From Kribbella voronezhensis (GTDB lineage Bacteria; Actinomycetota; Actinomycetes; Propionibacteriales; Kribbellaceae), in contig NZ_SOCE01000001.1 of NCBI RefSeq assembly GCF_004365175.1, positions 2,715,154-2,779,153 of the forward strand: a stretch of DNA of 64,000 bases. The letters are read 5' to 3'. The stretch's first letter is position 1. The number at the start of each line of letters is the position of its first letter. Below the pieces are notes generated by a model, which was given only the letters and a program-made list of their open reading frames with translations, was not told where the DNA came from and made no database searches. Below are positions 51,284 to 59,485 of this stretch, in pieces. Position numbers and translations under genes: made by a program.

Positions 51284-51870
51284 CGGATCTCCTCGGTGTT
51301 CGGGTGGCGGCCCAGCTGCTGGAGCAGCCGGTCTTGTGGTGACGCGTTCCGGGGTACGGCGTCCGTCGTCGCGAACGCGTGTTGCTGCGGGCCGAGGTCG
51401 AGCTCGGCGGAGTACGCGAGCAGGAAGGCGACGACCTCGTCGGGGAGGGTCTCGTCCGCGCCGATCGCCCGGGCGAGATCCCAGGCGTGAATCGCGGCAT
51501 CGAGGATCCGCATCGACACCAACTCGCGCCCGGTCCGATCGCCCGTCACGTGATGGGCAACGCGTTCGAGTGCGCCGTCCTCGTGGAAGCACGCGACCAT
51601 GCGATCCGCGGTCGCCACGTACGCCGCCAGCGCGTCGTCACCGAGGTGATCGACGGACCGCGTGGCCTCGACCTGGTCGGTCGGGGCGCCGTGGAGCAGC
51701 AACTGATAGCGCACGTTGGCCCCGACGACATGATCGACGAGGGCACGGACGTCCCACTCGGTGCACGGCGTCGCCCGTCGCCAGTCACCAGGCCCGACAA
51801 GCCGAAGTCTGCGCCCGAACTCTTCAACAGCGATCTCAAGCAGTGCAAGAGAATCCGCCCCGTCGCTCAT
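51280..51870 (-). CDS. TIGR03086-type putative metal-binding (DinB/mycothiol-dependent) protein
   Basis: A 196-residue four-helix-bundle protein of the mycothiol maleylpyruvate isomerase-like/DinB group. The motif TPCTEWDVRALVDHVVGANV carries the first His, with further candidates in MRILDAAIHAWDLARAIGAD. The C-terminal LLQQLGRHPN is the TIGR03086 ending (LLAxLGRxP). Some relatives are mycothiol-dependent isomerases, fitting an organism with mshD, but the reaction here is unknown. ATG at 51870 follows GAGAGGT. Confidence 0.8.
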   Translation of the reverse strand: MSDGADSLALLEIAVEEFGRRLRLVGPGDWRRATPCTEWDVRALVDHVVGANVRYQLLLHGAPTDQVEATRSVDHLGDDALAAYVATADRMVACFHEDGALERVAHHVTGDRTGRELVSMRILDAAIHAWDLARAIGADETLPDEVVAFLLAYSAELDLGPQQHAFATTDAVPRNASPQDRLLQQLGRHPNTEEIR

Positions 51871-52165
51871 ACCTCTCACCCTGAGCCCGCGCCGATCCCG
51901 CCGGCAGGGTCCACCATCCCGCCCTCCCAGGAATCAGTCCCGAGCGCACAGGAGAAGCGCCTTCAGTAGCTGATGGAGCGAAGGTGGCGATGGAAACCAA
52001 GTGCGCGGTTGTCGACCGGAAGTCTGCGGCTCCGGGGCATCGAGGCTGGCAGCGCAGGCGGTGTCGCCGAGGAGCGGACCTTGGCGGGTGACCGGCATGC
52101 GGCTAAGCCCGCACCCGCCCACCGGGCAGTACCACGGACAAGCGAGGGTTGGATGGCGTCAGGTG
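51871..52165. other. Intergenic region, nothing recognised
   Basis: About 295 bp between the start of the TIGR03086-type gene and the stop of a minus-strand small membrane protein gene. Short frames on both strands lack good starts. No strong hairpin, repeat or RNA gene is seen. Confidence 0.4.
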
Positions 52166-52399
52166 TTAGTGGAATTGGGGGATGATCAGGTAGAGGCCGT
52201 AGAGGACGGCGGCTATGCAAGCGGCGAAGGAGAAGCTTGCCACTGCTGTGTCGACGGGCGACGCGGGCTTTCCGGAATCGGTGGCGGTTGCTCGGCGGGA
52301 CCAGGCGGTGATGCCTAGGGCGAAGAGGACGACGAGGCCTACTCCGAAGAGGAGGCTGGCGAGGGCTACCTGGGCGAGGGCGGTCCAGTCGATGTGCAT
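52166..52399 (-). CDS. Small two-helix membrane protein at the end of the PiT locus
   Basis: A 77-residue protein with two membrane helices (about residues 8-30, VALASLLFGVGLVVLFALGI, and 50-74, VASFSFAACIAAVLYGLYLI), joined by a short polar loop (SRRATATDSGKPASPVDT). ATG at 52399 has GGAG 7-10 nt upstream and lies 10 nt after the PiT transporter stop, so it shares that transcript. It could be an accessory subunit of the phosphate transporter. I know no named family beyond similar small proteins beside pit genes. Confidence 0.72.
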   Translation of the reverse strand: MHIDWTALAQVALASLLFGVGLVVLFALGITAWSRRATATDSGKPASPVDTAVASFSFAACIAAVLYGLYLIIPQFH

Positions 52400-52409
52400 G
52401 TGCGTCTCC

Positions 52410-53540
52410 TCAGGCGGCCGTGGTGACCGGGGTCGGCGTACTGGGGTAGTCGTTGACGTTGTTCGACGTGACCGGCTTGCGCCTTGCGGCGGCGTACAGG
52501 GTGAGACCTGCTGCTGCGGCGGCGACCGCGATGATCGCGACTCCCGCGTTGCCCGAGTTGGCGACGCGGCCCGCCAGTGCGCCGACAAGGGCCGCGGCGG
52601 GCAGTGTGAAGAGCCAGGCCAGTGCCATGCGGCCCGCGACGGTCCAGCGCACCTCTGCGAGCCGTTTGCCGAGTCCTGCGCCGAGGATGCTGCCTGAGCA
52701 GACCTGGGTGGTCGACAGCGGGAAGCCGAGGTGTGACGACGCGAGCAGTACGGCGGTGGAACTGCTCTCCGCCGCGAAACCCTGCGGCGACTCGATCTCG
52801 GTGAGCCCCTTGCCCATCGTGCGGATGATCCGCCAGCCGCCCAGGTAGGTGCCGGCCGCGATCGCCAGCCCGGCCGCGAAGATCACCCACAGCGGCGGCC
52901 GCGAGCCGTGCGCCAGGCTGCCGGAGGTGATCAGCACCAGCGTGATGATGCCCATCGTCTTCTGCGCGTCCCCGGTGCCGTGCGCGAGCGAGACCAGCGA
53001 CGCCGAGGCGATCTGGCCGACCCGGAACCCGTCGTCGACCGTCTTCTTCCGCGCCCGCGCGGTGATCGTGTAGACGAGGTAGGTTCCGATCGTCGCCACC
53101 ACACCGGCCACGATCGGCGCGGCCACCGCCGGCACGATGATCTTCTGGACCACGGTGCCGAAGTGCACGGCGCCGCTGCCGGCAGCGATCCAGGTCGCCC
53201 CGATCAGCCCGCCGAAGAGCGCGTGCGACGAGGAGCTCGGCAATCCGACGTACCAGGTCAGCAGGTTCCACAGGATCGCGCCGACCAGACCGCCGAAGAT
53301 GATCGGCACGGTGATCTTCGCGTCGTCGACGAGTCCGCTGGAGATGGTTCTGGCGACCTCGGTGGAGACGAACGCGCCGACCAGGTTCAGTACGGCGGAC
53401 AGCGCGACGGCGACCTTGGGTCTGAGTGCTCCGGTGGCGATCGACGTCGCCATCGCGTTCGCGGTGTCGTGGAAGCCGTTGGTGAAGTCGAACACGAGCG
53501 CGGTGACGATCACCACGACGACGAGGAACGACAGATCCAT
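52410..53540 (-). CDS. Inorganic phosphate transporter, PiT family (second copy)
   Basis: A 376-residue low-affinity metal-phosphate symporter with about ten helices. The duplicated family signature is present: FDFTNGFHDTANAMATSIAT near the N-terminus and FPLSTTQVCSGSILGAG in the C-terminal half, with GLPSSSSHALFGGLIGA and SLAHGTGDAQKTMGI. ATG at 53540 is chosen; GTG at 53549 is an alternative. It lies 151 nt after the first pit gene. The 24 extra C-terminal residues (TSNNVNDYPSTPTPVTTAA-like) are polar and absent from the first copy. Confidence 0.92.
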   Translation of the reverse strand: MDLSFLVVVVIVTALVFDFTNGFHDTANAMATSIATGALRPKVAVALSAVLNLVGAFVSTEVARTISSGLVDDAKITVPIIFGGLVGAILWNLLTWYVGLPSSSSHALFGGLIGATWIAAGSGAVHFGTVVQKIIVPAVAAPIVAGVVATIGTYLVYTITARARKKTVDDGFRVGQIASASLVSLAHGTGDAQKTMGIITLVLITSGSLAHGSRPPLWVIFAAGLAIAAGTYLGGWRIIRTMGKGLTEIESPQGFAAESSSTAVLLASSHLGFPLSTTQVCSGSILGAGLGKRLAEVRWTVAGRMALAWLFTLPAAALVGALAGRVANSGNAGVAIIAVAAAAAGLTLYAAARRKPVTSNNVNDYPSTPTPVTTAA

Positions 53541-53691
53541 CACGATCACATCCCGGAACTGGGCGGCGGTCAGGAGAACGCTCTCGACGCTAAGGCCCCG
53601 GGGTTAATTCGCCGTGAACTACTCAAAAGCTGAACTGCCCGTACTACGAACCGCCGGTGCCGCGGTACTGCGCGTTGCCCGCGGCAGCCGG

Positions 53692-54690
53692 CTACTCCAG
53701 GATCAGGTGCGCCAGTCCGTAGACGCCGGCCGCGACCAGGCCGGCCGCCGGGATGGTCAGGACCCACGCGGCGACGATGCCCTTCGCGACACCCCAGCGG
53801 ACCGCGGACAGCCGCTTGGTGGCGCCGGCGCCCATCACAGCGGAGGTGATGGTGTGGGTGGTGGAGACGGGCGCGTGCAGCCCGATCGCCATCACGTACA
53901 GCACGGTCGCGGCGACCGCCTCGGACGCGAACCCGCGCGCCGGATCCAGGTGGATGATGCGCCGGCCGAGCGTGCGCATGATCCGCCAGCCGCCCGAGTA
54001 GGTGCCGAGCGAGATCGCGGTGGCGGCGGCGAACTTCACCCAGATCGGGATCCCGTCCTCCTTGCTCACGTGACCGGTGGTCAGCAGCGCGAGGAACATC
54101 ACGCCCATCGTCTTCTGCGCGTCCTGCAGACCGTGTCCGAGCGACATCGCCGCGGCCGACACCGACTGGGCCAGCCGGAAGCCGCGGGTCGTCCGGCCGG
54201 GGTTGCTGCGCCGGAAGATCCACAGGATCGCCAGCATCAGCAGGAACGCGCCGAGGAACCCGATCGCGGGTGACAGGACCATCGGGATGACGACCTTGTC
54301 CACGATGCCGGCCCACAGCACGACGCTGGTCGAGGCGAGCCCGGCGCCGACCAGGCCGCCGATGAGGGCGTGCGAGGAGGAGGACGGCAGACCGAAGTAC
54401 CAGGTGATCAGGTTCCAGCTGATGGCGCCGATCAGTGCGGCGATGACGACCACCAGCCCGTGCCGGCCCGACGGCAAGGTGATGACGCCCTTGCCGATCG
54501 TCTCGGCCACCTCGGTGCCCAGGAAGGCGCCGGCGAAGTTGAAGACCGCCGCCATCGCCAGCGCGACCCGCGGCGTCAGCGCGCGGGTCGAGACCGAGGT
54601 CGCGATCGCGTTGGCGGCGTCGTGGAAACCGTTCGTGTAGTCGAACGCCAGCGCGATGACGATGACGGCGACGACGAGCGCGAACTCCAC
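53692..54690 (-). CDS. pit: Inorganic phosphate transporter, PiT family (first copy)
   Basis: A 332-residue PiT symporter with the paired signatures FDYTNGFHDAANAIATSVST and APVSTTHTITSAVMGAG, and the conserved GLPSSSSHALIGGLVGA and SLGHGLQDAQKTMGV. The GTG start at 54690 is 2 nt after the stop of the DUF47 gene, the standard DUF47-pit operon in bacteria, where the DUF47 protein modulates the transporter. It imports phosphate with a divalent metal at low affinity, complementing PstSCAB. Confidence 0.95.
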   Translation of the reverse strand: MEFALVVAVIVIALAFDYTNGFHDAANAIATSVSTRALTPRVALAMAAVFNFAGAFLGTEVAETIGKGVITLPSGRHGLVVVIAALIGAISWNLITWYFGLPSSSSHALIGGLVGAGLASTSVVLWAGIVDKVVIPMVLSPAIGFLGAFLLMLAILWIFRRSNPGRTTRGFRLAQSVSAAAMSLGHGLQDAQKTMGVMFLALLTTGHVSKEDGIPIWVKFAAATAISLGTYSGGWRIMRTLGRRIIHLDPARGFASEAVAATVLYVMAIGLHAPVSTTHTITSAVMGAGATKRLSAVRWGVAKGIVAAWVLTIPAAGLVAAGVYGLAHLILE

Positions 54691-54692
54691 GC

Positions 54693-55325
54693 TCAGCTCT
54701 CCTTGACGGCGATCTGTTCGACCGTGTTGGCGACGTGCTCGAAGGCGTCGATCGCGGCCTCCAGCAGGTCGACCACGGTCTTGTACTTCATCACCGTGAG
54801 CGCGTCGTACTCGCCGCTGAACAGCTTGGCGATGATCCGGCGGTGCACCGCGTCACCGGTGTTCTCCAGCCGGTTGACCTCGATCCAGTACTCCGCGAGG
54901 TCCTTCATCGTCCGCAGCCGCGGCATCGTCTCGGCGGTCAGCGCGCCCATTCGCTGCAGCACCTCGATCTGCTCGGCGACCTCGGCCGGCAGTTCACTGA
55001 GGTTGAAGAGGTGGACGGCGTCGACCGCCTCCTCCATGTAATCCATCACGTCGTCGAGGTCGGAGGCCAGCCGGTAGATGTCCTCGCGGTCGAACGGCGT
55101 GACGAAGGTCGAGTTGACGCGGCGGATGATCGAGTGTGTGGTCTCGTCCGCGGCGTGCTCGGCGTCCTTCATCTGGGCAGCGATCTGGTGGCTCGCGGAC
55201 AGGCCGGATCCCGCCGTACTGCCGAGCAGTTCGGCAAGGATGCGGGATCCGTCCACCAGGTGGTTGGCGGACTCGGTGAAAAGGTCGTAGAACGTCGGGT
55301 CGTTCGGACGCAGACGTAACGGCAC
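54693..55325 (-). CDS. DUF47-family PhoU-like phosphate-transport regulator
   Basis: A 210-residue all-helical protein of the PhoU/DUF47 family: LRPNDPTFYDLFTESANHLV, DAEHAADETTHSIIRRVNST, FVTPFDREDIYRLASDLDDV with the E/D metal-cluster residues, and YWIEVNRLENTGDAVHRRII. GTG at 55325 is chosen because GGAG lies 6-9 nt before it; the frame extends to a TTG at 55352 without SD. TAGCAT at 55363-55368 may be the -10. GTT-rich 11-bp repeats (GTTTGTCCCTC, GTTCACCCGGA) between 55331 and 55352 resemble a PHO box but lie close to the start. Confidence 0.9.
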   Translation of the reverse strand: MPLRLRPNDPTFYDLFTESANHLVDGSRILAELLGSTAGSGLSASHQIAAQMKDAEHAADETTHSIIRRVNSTFVTPFDREDIYRLASDLDDVMDYMEEAVDAVHLFNLSELPAEVAEQIEVLQRMGALTAETMPRLRTMKDLAEYWIEVNRLENTGDAVHRRIIAKLFSGEYDALTVMKYKTVVDLLEAAIDAFEHVANTVEQIAVKES

Positions 55326-55463
55326 TTCAAGCTCCGGGTGAACGAGGGACAAACCGTGAACATGCTAGGGGCAACGGACCGCTGACGGAGCATCGGCGGT
55401 GTCAAGGTACCGCGAGATGATGAACACGTAGACTCAACACGACCAATCCGTGACCGATCAGTT

Positions 55464-55766
55464 TCAGCGAGTGATCACCGCGTAGAGGTCGAACAGGCCC
55501 ACCAACAGCACCAGGCCGGCCGCGACCCGCAGTACGCGATCTGAGCCCAGGCCGCCTGGTTCGTGACGCAGATGGCGGTAGACGGCACTGACAGTGGCCC
55601 AGCAGGACAGGGCCAGCACAGTGACGACGATGCCGAGCCCGAGGCGTACGTCCGACGTACCGATACCGGAGGCCAGCAGCAGGATGCCGTTCGCGACCAG
55701 GCCGAGTGACGTTCGTTTCCAGGCGAGCAGGGTGCGTTCGGGCTGCAGCCCGGGCGGCTGGGTCAT
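55464..55766 (-). CDS. DUF202 membrane protein
   Basis: A 100-residue protein with three membrane helices (about 20-38, 42-62 and 78-98) and the DUF202 start LQPERTLLAWKRTSLGLVAN. ATG at 55766 overlaps the stop of the other DUF202 gene (ATGA), so the two are made as a pair, as YidH/YidG-type genes often are. The function of the family is not established. Confidence 0.85.
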   Translation of the reverse strand: MTQPPGLQPERTLLAWKRTSLGLVANGILLLASGIGTSDVRLGLGIVVTVLALSCWATVSAVYRHLRHEPGGLGSDRVLRVAAGLVLLVGLFDLYAVITR

Positions 55767-56110
55767 CGCAGCAGGCTGAACAACAGCCCGATCAGGCCGA
55801 CCACGGCGATGGTTGCCCCCAGCACCAAAGGGATCCGGGTGACCGGCAGGCGCGCGCCGAGGCGCATCGCGTTCAGGTTGACCTGCCAGCGGCGGAAGGC
55901 GCCGACGGTCGTGACGATCCCGGCGGTCACCAGCACGATTCCGATCACCCGGCCCGGCCAGCGGGCACCGCCGAGGTTGAGGAACTGCGCGGCTGACAGT
56001 CCGCCCGCGTAGCAGGCCAAAGCGGTGCGCAGGTACGCCAGGTAGGTCCGCTCGTTGGCCAGGGTGAAGCGGTAGTCGGGTTCTTGTTCTTGCTGTTCTT
56101 CTTGGCTCAA
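55763..56110 (-). CDS. DUF202 (YidH-like) membrane protein
   Basis: A 115-residue protein: an acidic Gln/Glu-rich N-terminus, the DUF202 motif FTLANERTYLAYLRTALACYA, and three membrane helices. The start is TTG at 56110, overlapping the TGA of the upstream GH3 gene (TTGA). It is translated with both neighbours: GH3 lipoprotein, this gene, then the second DUF202 gene. The function is unknown. Confidence 0.85.
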   Translation of the reverse strand: MSQEEQQEQEPDYRFTLANERTYLAYLRTALACYAGGLSAAQFLNLGGARWPGRVIGIVLVTAGIVTTVGAFRRWQVNLNAMRLGARLPVTRIPLVLGATIAVVGLIGLLFSLLR

Positions 56111-57372
56111 CTGCAGCTCACCAGGCCGTGGTTCTGTTTCAGGGTGAGGACCCGGCGGACGCTGGCCTGCAGCAGCGCCGAGAACGCCTTGTCCTGTTGG
56201 GCTTTCTGGACCAGCGCGTTGACCATCACCGAGGTCAGGGACGGCTTGGCGGTGATCACCATGTCGCCGCCCGCCGCCACGAACCGGGTGGCCCGCTCGC
56301 CGGCCGGCACCGAGGCAACCTCCGCGGCTGCGCCGACGTCATCGGTGATGACGACACCGGCGTACCGGAGATCGCCGCGGAGCATGCCGCGGATGATCGT
56401 GGCGGAGAACACCGCCCGGTTCGCCGGGTCGATCTTGGTGTACGTCGCGGTCGCGACCATCACCAATTCCGAGCCGGCCCGGATTCCGGCCGCGAAGCCG
56501 CCCAGGTTCGCGTCGCCGCGAACCGTGACGTCGTCGACCACGCCCGAGGAGAAATCCGTGTTCCCACGCACCCGGCCGAGCCCCGGGAAGTGCTTGACCG
56601 AGGTCGCGACGCCGGCAGCACCCATTCCGCGTACGAAAGCAGCGACGTGCGGCCCGACAGTGGCCGGCGTACTGCCGAACTCCCGGTCCAACTTGCCGAT
56701 CGGCTCGTTCGTACTGCGCTGCGACGCCGGTACTACGTCTGCCACGGGCGCGAGGTCCACGTTGACCCCAGCCTGCTTGAGTTGCTTGCCCCAGTCCGTG
56801 GAGCGGCTGGTCAGCTTCGCCGTGGACCAGGTGCCTTGCACGGTGGCCGACGGGAACCTGTCGAAGCCCTCACCCTTGAGACGCTGGATCTGACCGCCTT
56901 CCTGGTCGGCTGCGATCAGCGGGCGGATGCCTTTCACTGTGGCGGTCTCCGTCGCTGCGTCAGTCGCGGTACGGGTATGGGAGAGGCTGCCGCCGCTACC
57001 CATCAGCAGGAGTCCGCCGGGCTTGCGGGCGTCGGCAACCGATCGCTCTGACGACGTCATACCAGCGGCGCTGATGCCGGTCATGATCAGCTGGGCTGCC
57101 TGCTCGTGCAGCGTGAGGGCTTGCAGCTTCTGGTCCAGACAACCCCGGGGTGTGGTCGGAGCTTGAGTCGGCGTCTGGCTGGGCGGCGTCTGGCTTGGCG
57201 TCTGGGTCGGTGTCTCAGTGGGCTCGGTCGTCGGCGTGACGGGTGCAGACTCCGACGGCGGCGTACTGGGACCGGCTGTGGGTGAACTGTCGCCGCAGCC
57301 ACCGAGCAGGAGCGCCGCGACGGCCACTGCTGCCGTGACCTTGACCCGAGTCGCGACGGCCGGCCTGGTCAG
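56107..57372 (-). CDS. GH3-family beta-N-acetylglucosaminidase lipoprotein (LpqI/NagZ-like), probable CTG start
   Basis: A 421-residue exported lipoprotein if read from CTG at 57372. That start has GGGAG 5 nt upstream and gives a complete signal peptide (TRPAVATRVKVTAAVAVAAL then LLGGC, Cys26). The usual alternative, GTG at 57327, would remove all positive charge from the signal peptide. A Thr/Pro/Gln-rich linker follows (about 30-75), then the GH3 barrel: LIAADQEGGQIQRL, DLAPVADV, VATSVKHFPGLGRVRGNTD and the nucleophile Asp in GVVITDDVGAAAEV. It probably removes GlcNAc from muropeptides during wall recycling, like mycobacterial LpqI. The CTG overlaps the marR stop (CTGA). Confidence 0.85.
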   Translation of the reverse strand: MTRPAVATRVKVTAAVAVAALLLGGCGDSSPTAGPSTPPSESAPVTPTTEPTETPTQTPSQTPPSQTPTQAPTTPRGCLDQKLQALTLHEQAAQLIMTGISAAGMTSSERSVADARKPGGLLLMGSGGSLSHTRTATDAATETATVKGIRPLIAADQEGGQIQRLKGEGFDRFPSATVQGTWSTAKLTSRSTDWGKQLKQAGVNVDLAPVADVVPASQRSTNEPIGKLDREFGSTPATVGPHVAAFVRGMGAAGVATSVKHFPGLGRVRGNTDFSSGVVDDVTVRGDANLGGFAAGIRAGSELVMVATATYTKIDPANRAVFSATIIRGMLRGDLRYAGVVITDDVGAAAEVASVPAGERATRFVAAGGDMVITAKPSLTSVMVNALVQKAQQDKAFSALLQASVRRVLTLKQNHGLVSCS

Positions 57373-57854
57373 CGTGTCTCCCAGGCAGCGCTGTCGTACG
57401 ACCCGCCGGAGTGCCGGGCCAGGGCCGCGCAGATGTCGTGCAACTGGCCGACCTGCTCCTCGGTGAGCGCGTCGAACACCGCCTGCCGAACGGTCTCGAC
57501 ATGACCGGGTGCGGTCTCCTTGAGCTTCTGCCTGCCCTCCTCGGTGAGGATCGCCACCTGCCCGCGCCGGTCGGACTCGATCCCCTCGCGCCGGACCCAG
57601 CCGACCTTCTCCAGCCGGTTCACGGCGTGCGACAGGCGGCTCCGCGAGCCCAGCGTCGCCACCGCGAGCTCACTCATCCGCAGTCGGCCGTCGGCGGCGT
57701 CGGAGAGCCGGACCAGGATCTCGAAGTACGTGTGCGGCATGCCGGCGTCGCGCTGCAGCTGCTGCTCGATCCGGCCGTTGACCACGCGCTGGGCAGCGAT
57801 GAACGCTCGCCAGGCATGCTGCTCTTTTTCGTCCAGCCACCGCGGTTCCGCCAT
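57369..57854 (-). CDS. MarR-family transcriptional regulator
   Basis: A 161-residue winged-helix regulator: helix-turn-helix in MSELAVATLGSRSRLSHAVNR, wing in VRREGIESDRRGQVAILTEE, helical dimer interface at both ends. ATG at 57854 is the start. Its stop overlaps the proposed CTG start of the GH3 lipoprotein gene, so they share a transcript. No obvious palindrome lies in the short gap to the EamA gene (57855-57902). Confidence 0.9.
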   Translation of the reverse strand: MAEPRWLDEKEQHAWRAFIAAQRVVNGRIEQQLQRDAGMPHTYFEILVRLSDAADGRLRMSELAVATLGSRSRLSHAVNRLEKVGWVRREGIESDRRGQVAILTEEGRQKLKETAPGHVETVRQAVFDALTEEQVGQLHDICAALARHSGGSYDSAAWETR

Positions 57855-57902
57855 GACCGCAGCGTAGCCAGGTCGACGGACATGCGCCGCCTGGGCAGGC
57901 CG

Positions 57903-58817
57903 TCAGGAGGTGCGGTGTTGGTCTCTCAGCCGAATGAGGACGACTGCTGCCGCACAGACGACCATGCCCAGCGTCGCCAGTACGCCGATGGTCTCGTGGA
58001 ACAGGAGGAAGGCGAACAGCATGGTGGTCGGCGGTACGAGGTACAGGAGGCTGCTGATCCTGGTTGCGCCGGACAGCCTCAGATTGACCAGATACAGCCC
58101 CCAGCCGCCTCCGGTCGCGAGGACGACGAGCCACAGGACGGCACCGTAGAAGCCGGGGTCGCGGGGCACGGTCAGCTGCCATGTTGCTGCGGTCACGGAG
58201 ACAAAGAGGACTGCCGACACGAGAGTTTGCAGGCAGAGGGCAGTCAGTAGCCCGACAGTGGGCTTGCGACGCCTTTCGAAGATGGTGCCGATGACCAATC
58301 CGAATAGGCCGCCCACAGGAATCAGGAACAGCGCTGCGTTGCCCGCGGTGAGGTCGTCCGCGACTACCAGGCCAACACCCGCGACGCCTAGGAACAGGCC
58401 GATCCACTGGCGGCCGGTCACCCGCTCGCCGAGGAGTGGGCCGGCCACTGTGGCGATCAGGATGGGCTGCAGGGAGCCGATGAGTGCAGTGACGCCTGCT
58501 GTGATGCCGTGGTCGATCCCTACGAAGACCAGGCCGAGGTATACGAACTGGCAAAGGAACGCCATCACCGCCTGAGTGACCAGGTCCTTGCTGCTCACCC
58601 GAGGTCTGCGCACCAGCAATACGGCTGCCGCGATGGTTCCCGCGACCAGGTAGCGCCAGGCGAGTAGATCGAAAGCCGAGCTGTACTCCGTTCCCCAGCG
58701 CGCACCGATGAAGCCGCTGCTCCAGAACACGACGAACCCGGCGCCGGCGAGGAACGGGAGCGCCCCGAGTCGGGCGGTTCGGCGTACGGCTGCCTTCTCC
58801 AGTGTTTGAGCGGTCAT
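57903..58817 (-). CDS. EamA/DMT-superfamily transporter
   Basis: A 304-residue membrane protein with ten predicted helices in two EamA repeats: LPFLAGAGFVVFWSSGFIGA, WRYLVAGTIAAAVLLV, FLGVAGVGLVVADDL in the first, VTAATWQLTVPRDPGFYGAV and LVPPTTMLFAFLLFHETIGV in the second. Members export metabolites such as amino acids or drugs; the substrate is unknown. ATG at 58817 is divergent from a TetR gene 38 nt away, which is the likely repressor. Confidence 0.9.
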   Translation of the reverse strand: MTAQTLEKAAVRRTARLGALPFLAGAGFVVFWSSGFIGARWGTEYSSAFDLLAWRYLVAGTIAAAVLLVRRPRVSSKDLVTQAVMAFLCQFVYLGLVFVGIDHGITAGVTALIGSLQPILIATVAGPLLGERVTGRQWIGLFLGVAGVGLVVADDLTAGNAALFLIPVGGLFGLVIGTIFERRRKPTVGLLTALCLQTLVSAVLFVSVTAATWQLTVPRDPGFYGAVLWLVVLATGGGWGLYLVNLRLSGATRISSLLYLVPPTTMLFAFLLFHETIGVLATLGMVVCAAAVVLIRLRDQHRTS

Positions 58818-58855
58818 GATTCCGAGGTAACCACACCGGTCGGTATACTGTCAGT

Positions 58856-59473
58856 ATGGTTGCTTCGTCCGTTCTGCTCACCGATCGCGGCTCGCGGGCG
58901 GCGAAACCGCTCACGCCAGCCGGCGAGCGGATCCTGAGCGCCGCGTCGTCGCTGTTCTACGAGCGGGGCATCCGTACTGTCGGTGTCGACGCGATCGCGG
59001 ACGCGGCAGAGGTGACCAAGAAGACGCTCTACGACCGGTTCGGCTCCAAGGACAACTTGATCGCCGCCTATCTGGAGCAGCGGAACCGGGTCTGGCATCT
59101 GTTCCTGGACGAGCAACTGCGGATGCGAGCGCCGCAGACTCCCGAACAGGTGATTCTCGCGCTGTTCGCGGCGCTGACCGACTGGATGGCGGAGTCGCGG
59201 CGCGGGTGCGGATTCATCAACGCGAGTGTCGAACTGGCCGCGCCCGACCATCCGGCGATGCCGGTGATCGTGGCGCAGAAGCAGTGGATGCGTGCGGAGT
59301 TCCTGGCGCAGGCGGAGCGGGCGGGCTTCCGTAGTACGGAGGAATTGGCGGACCGCTTGCTACTGCTGCACGAGGGAGCGTTGGTGAGCTACCGGGTGGC
59401 CGCGATGGAGCACGCACCCGAGGTGGCGCACCGGGCGGCCGCTGACTTGTTGGCGGGCTGGCCGCGGGACTAG
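58856..59473 (+). CDS. TetR-family transcriptional regulator
   Basis: A 205-residue regulator. The DNA-binding domain has ERILSAASSLFYERGIRTVG and the helix-turn-helix VDAIADAAEVTKKTLYDRFG. The ligand domain contains RRGCGFINASVELAAPDHPA, a motif of the TetR_C-type families. ATG at 58856. CGGTATACTG (58845-58854) in the 38-nt divergent gap is an 8/10 palindrome and may be part of its operator, controlling the EamA transporter. The ligand is unknown. Confidence 0.9.
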   Translation: MVASSVLLTDRGSRAAKPLTPAGERILSAASSLFYERGIRTVGVDAIADAAEVTKKTLYDRFGSKDNLIAAYLEQRNRVWHLFLDEQLRMRAPQTPEQVILALFAALTDWMAESRRGCGFINASVELAAPDHPAMPVIVAQKQWMRAEFLAQAERAGFRSTEELADRLLLLHEGALVSYRVAAMEHAPEVAHRAAADLLAGWPRD

Positions 59474-59485
59474 GCACTCGGCGCG

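Noticed and set aside
53547..53549. GTG at 53549 as the start of the second PiT gene
   Set aside because: Possible, but ATG at 53540 gives the usual PiT N-terminus and the SD is equally weak for both.
55331..55352. PHO box before the DUF47-pit operon
   Set aside because: Two GTT-rich 11-bp units are present, but one matches poorly and they lie downstream of the likely -10 (55363-55368). I mention it in the gene entry but do not list it as a site.
58839..58858. A full TetR operator between the EamA and TetR genes
   Set aside because: Only the central CGGTATACTG is nearly symmetric. The flanking bases do not pair, so I leave it as a note.
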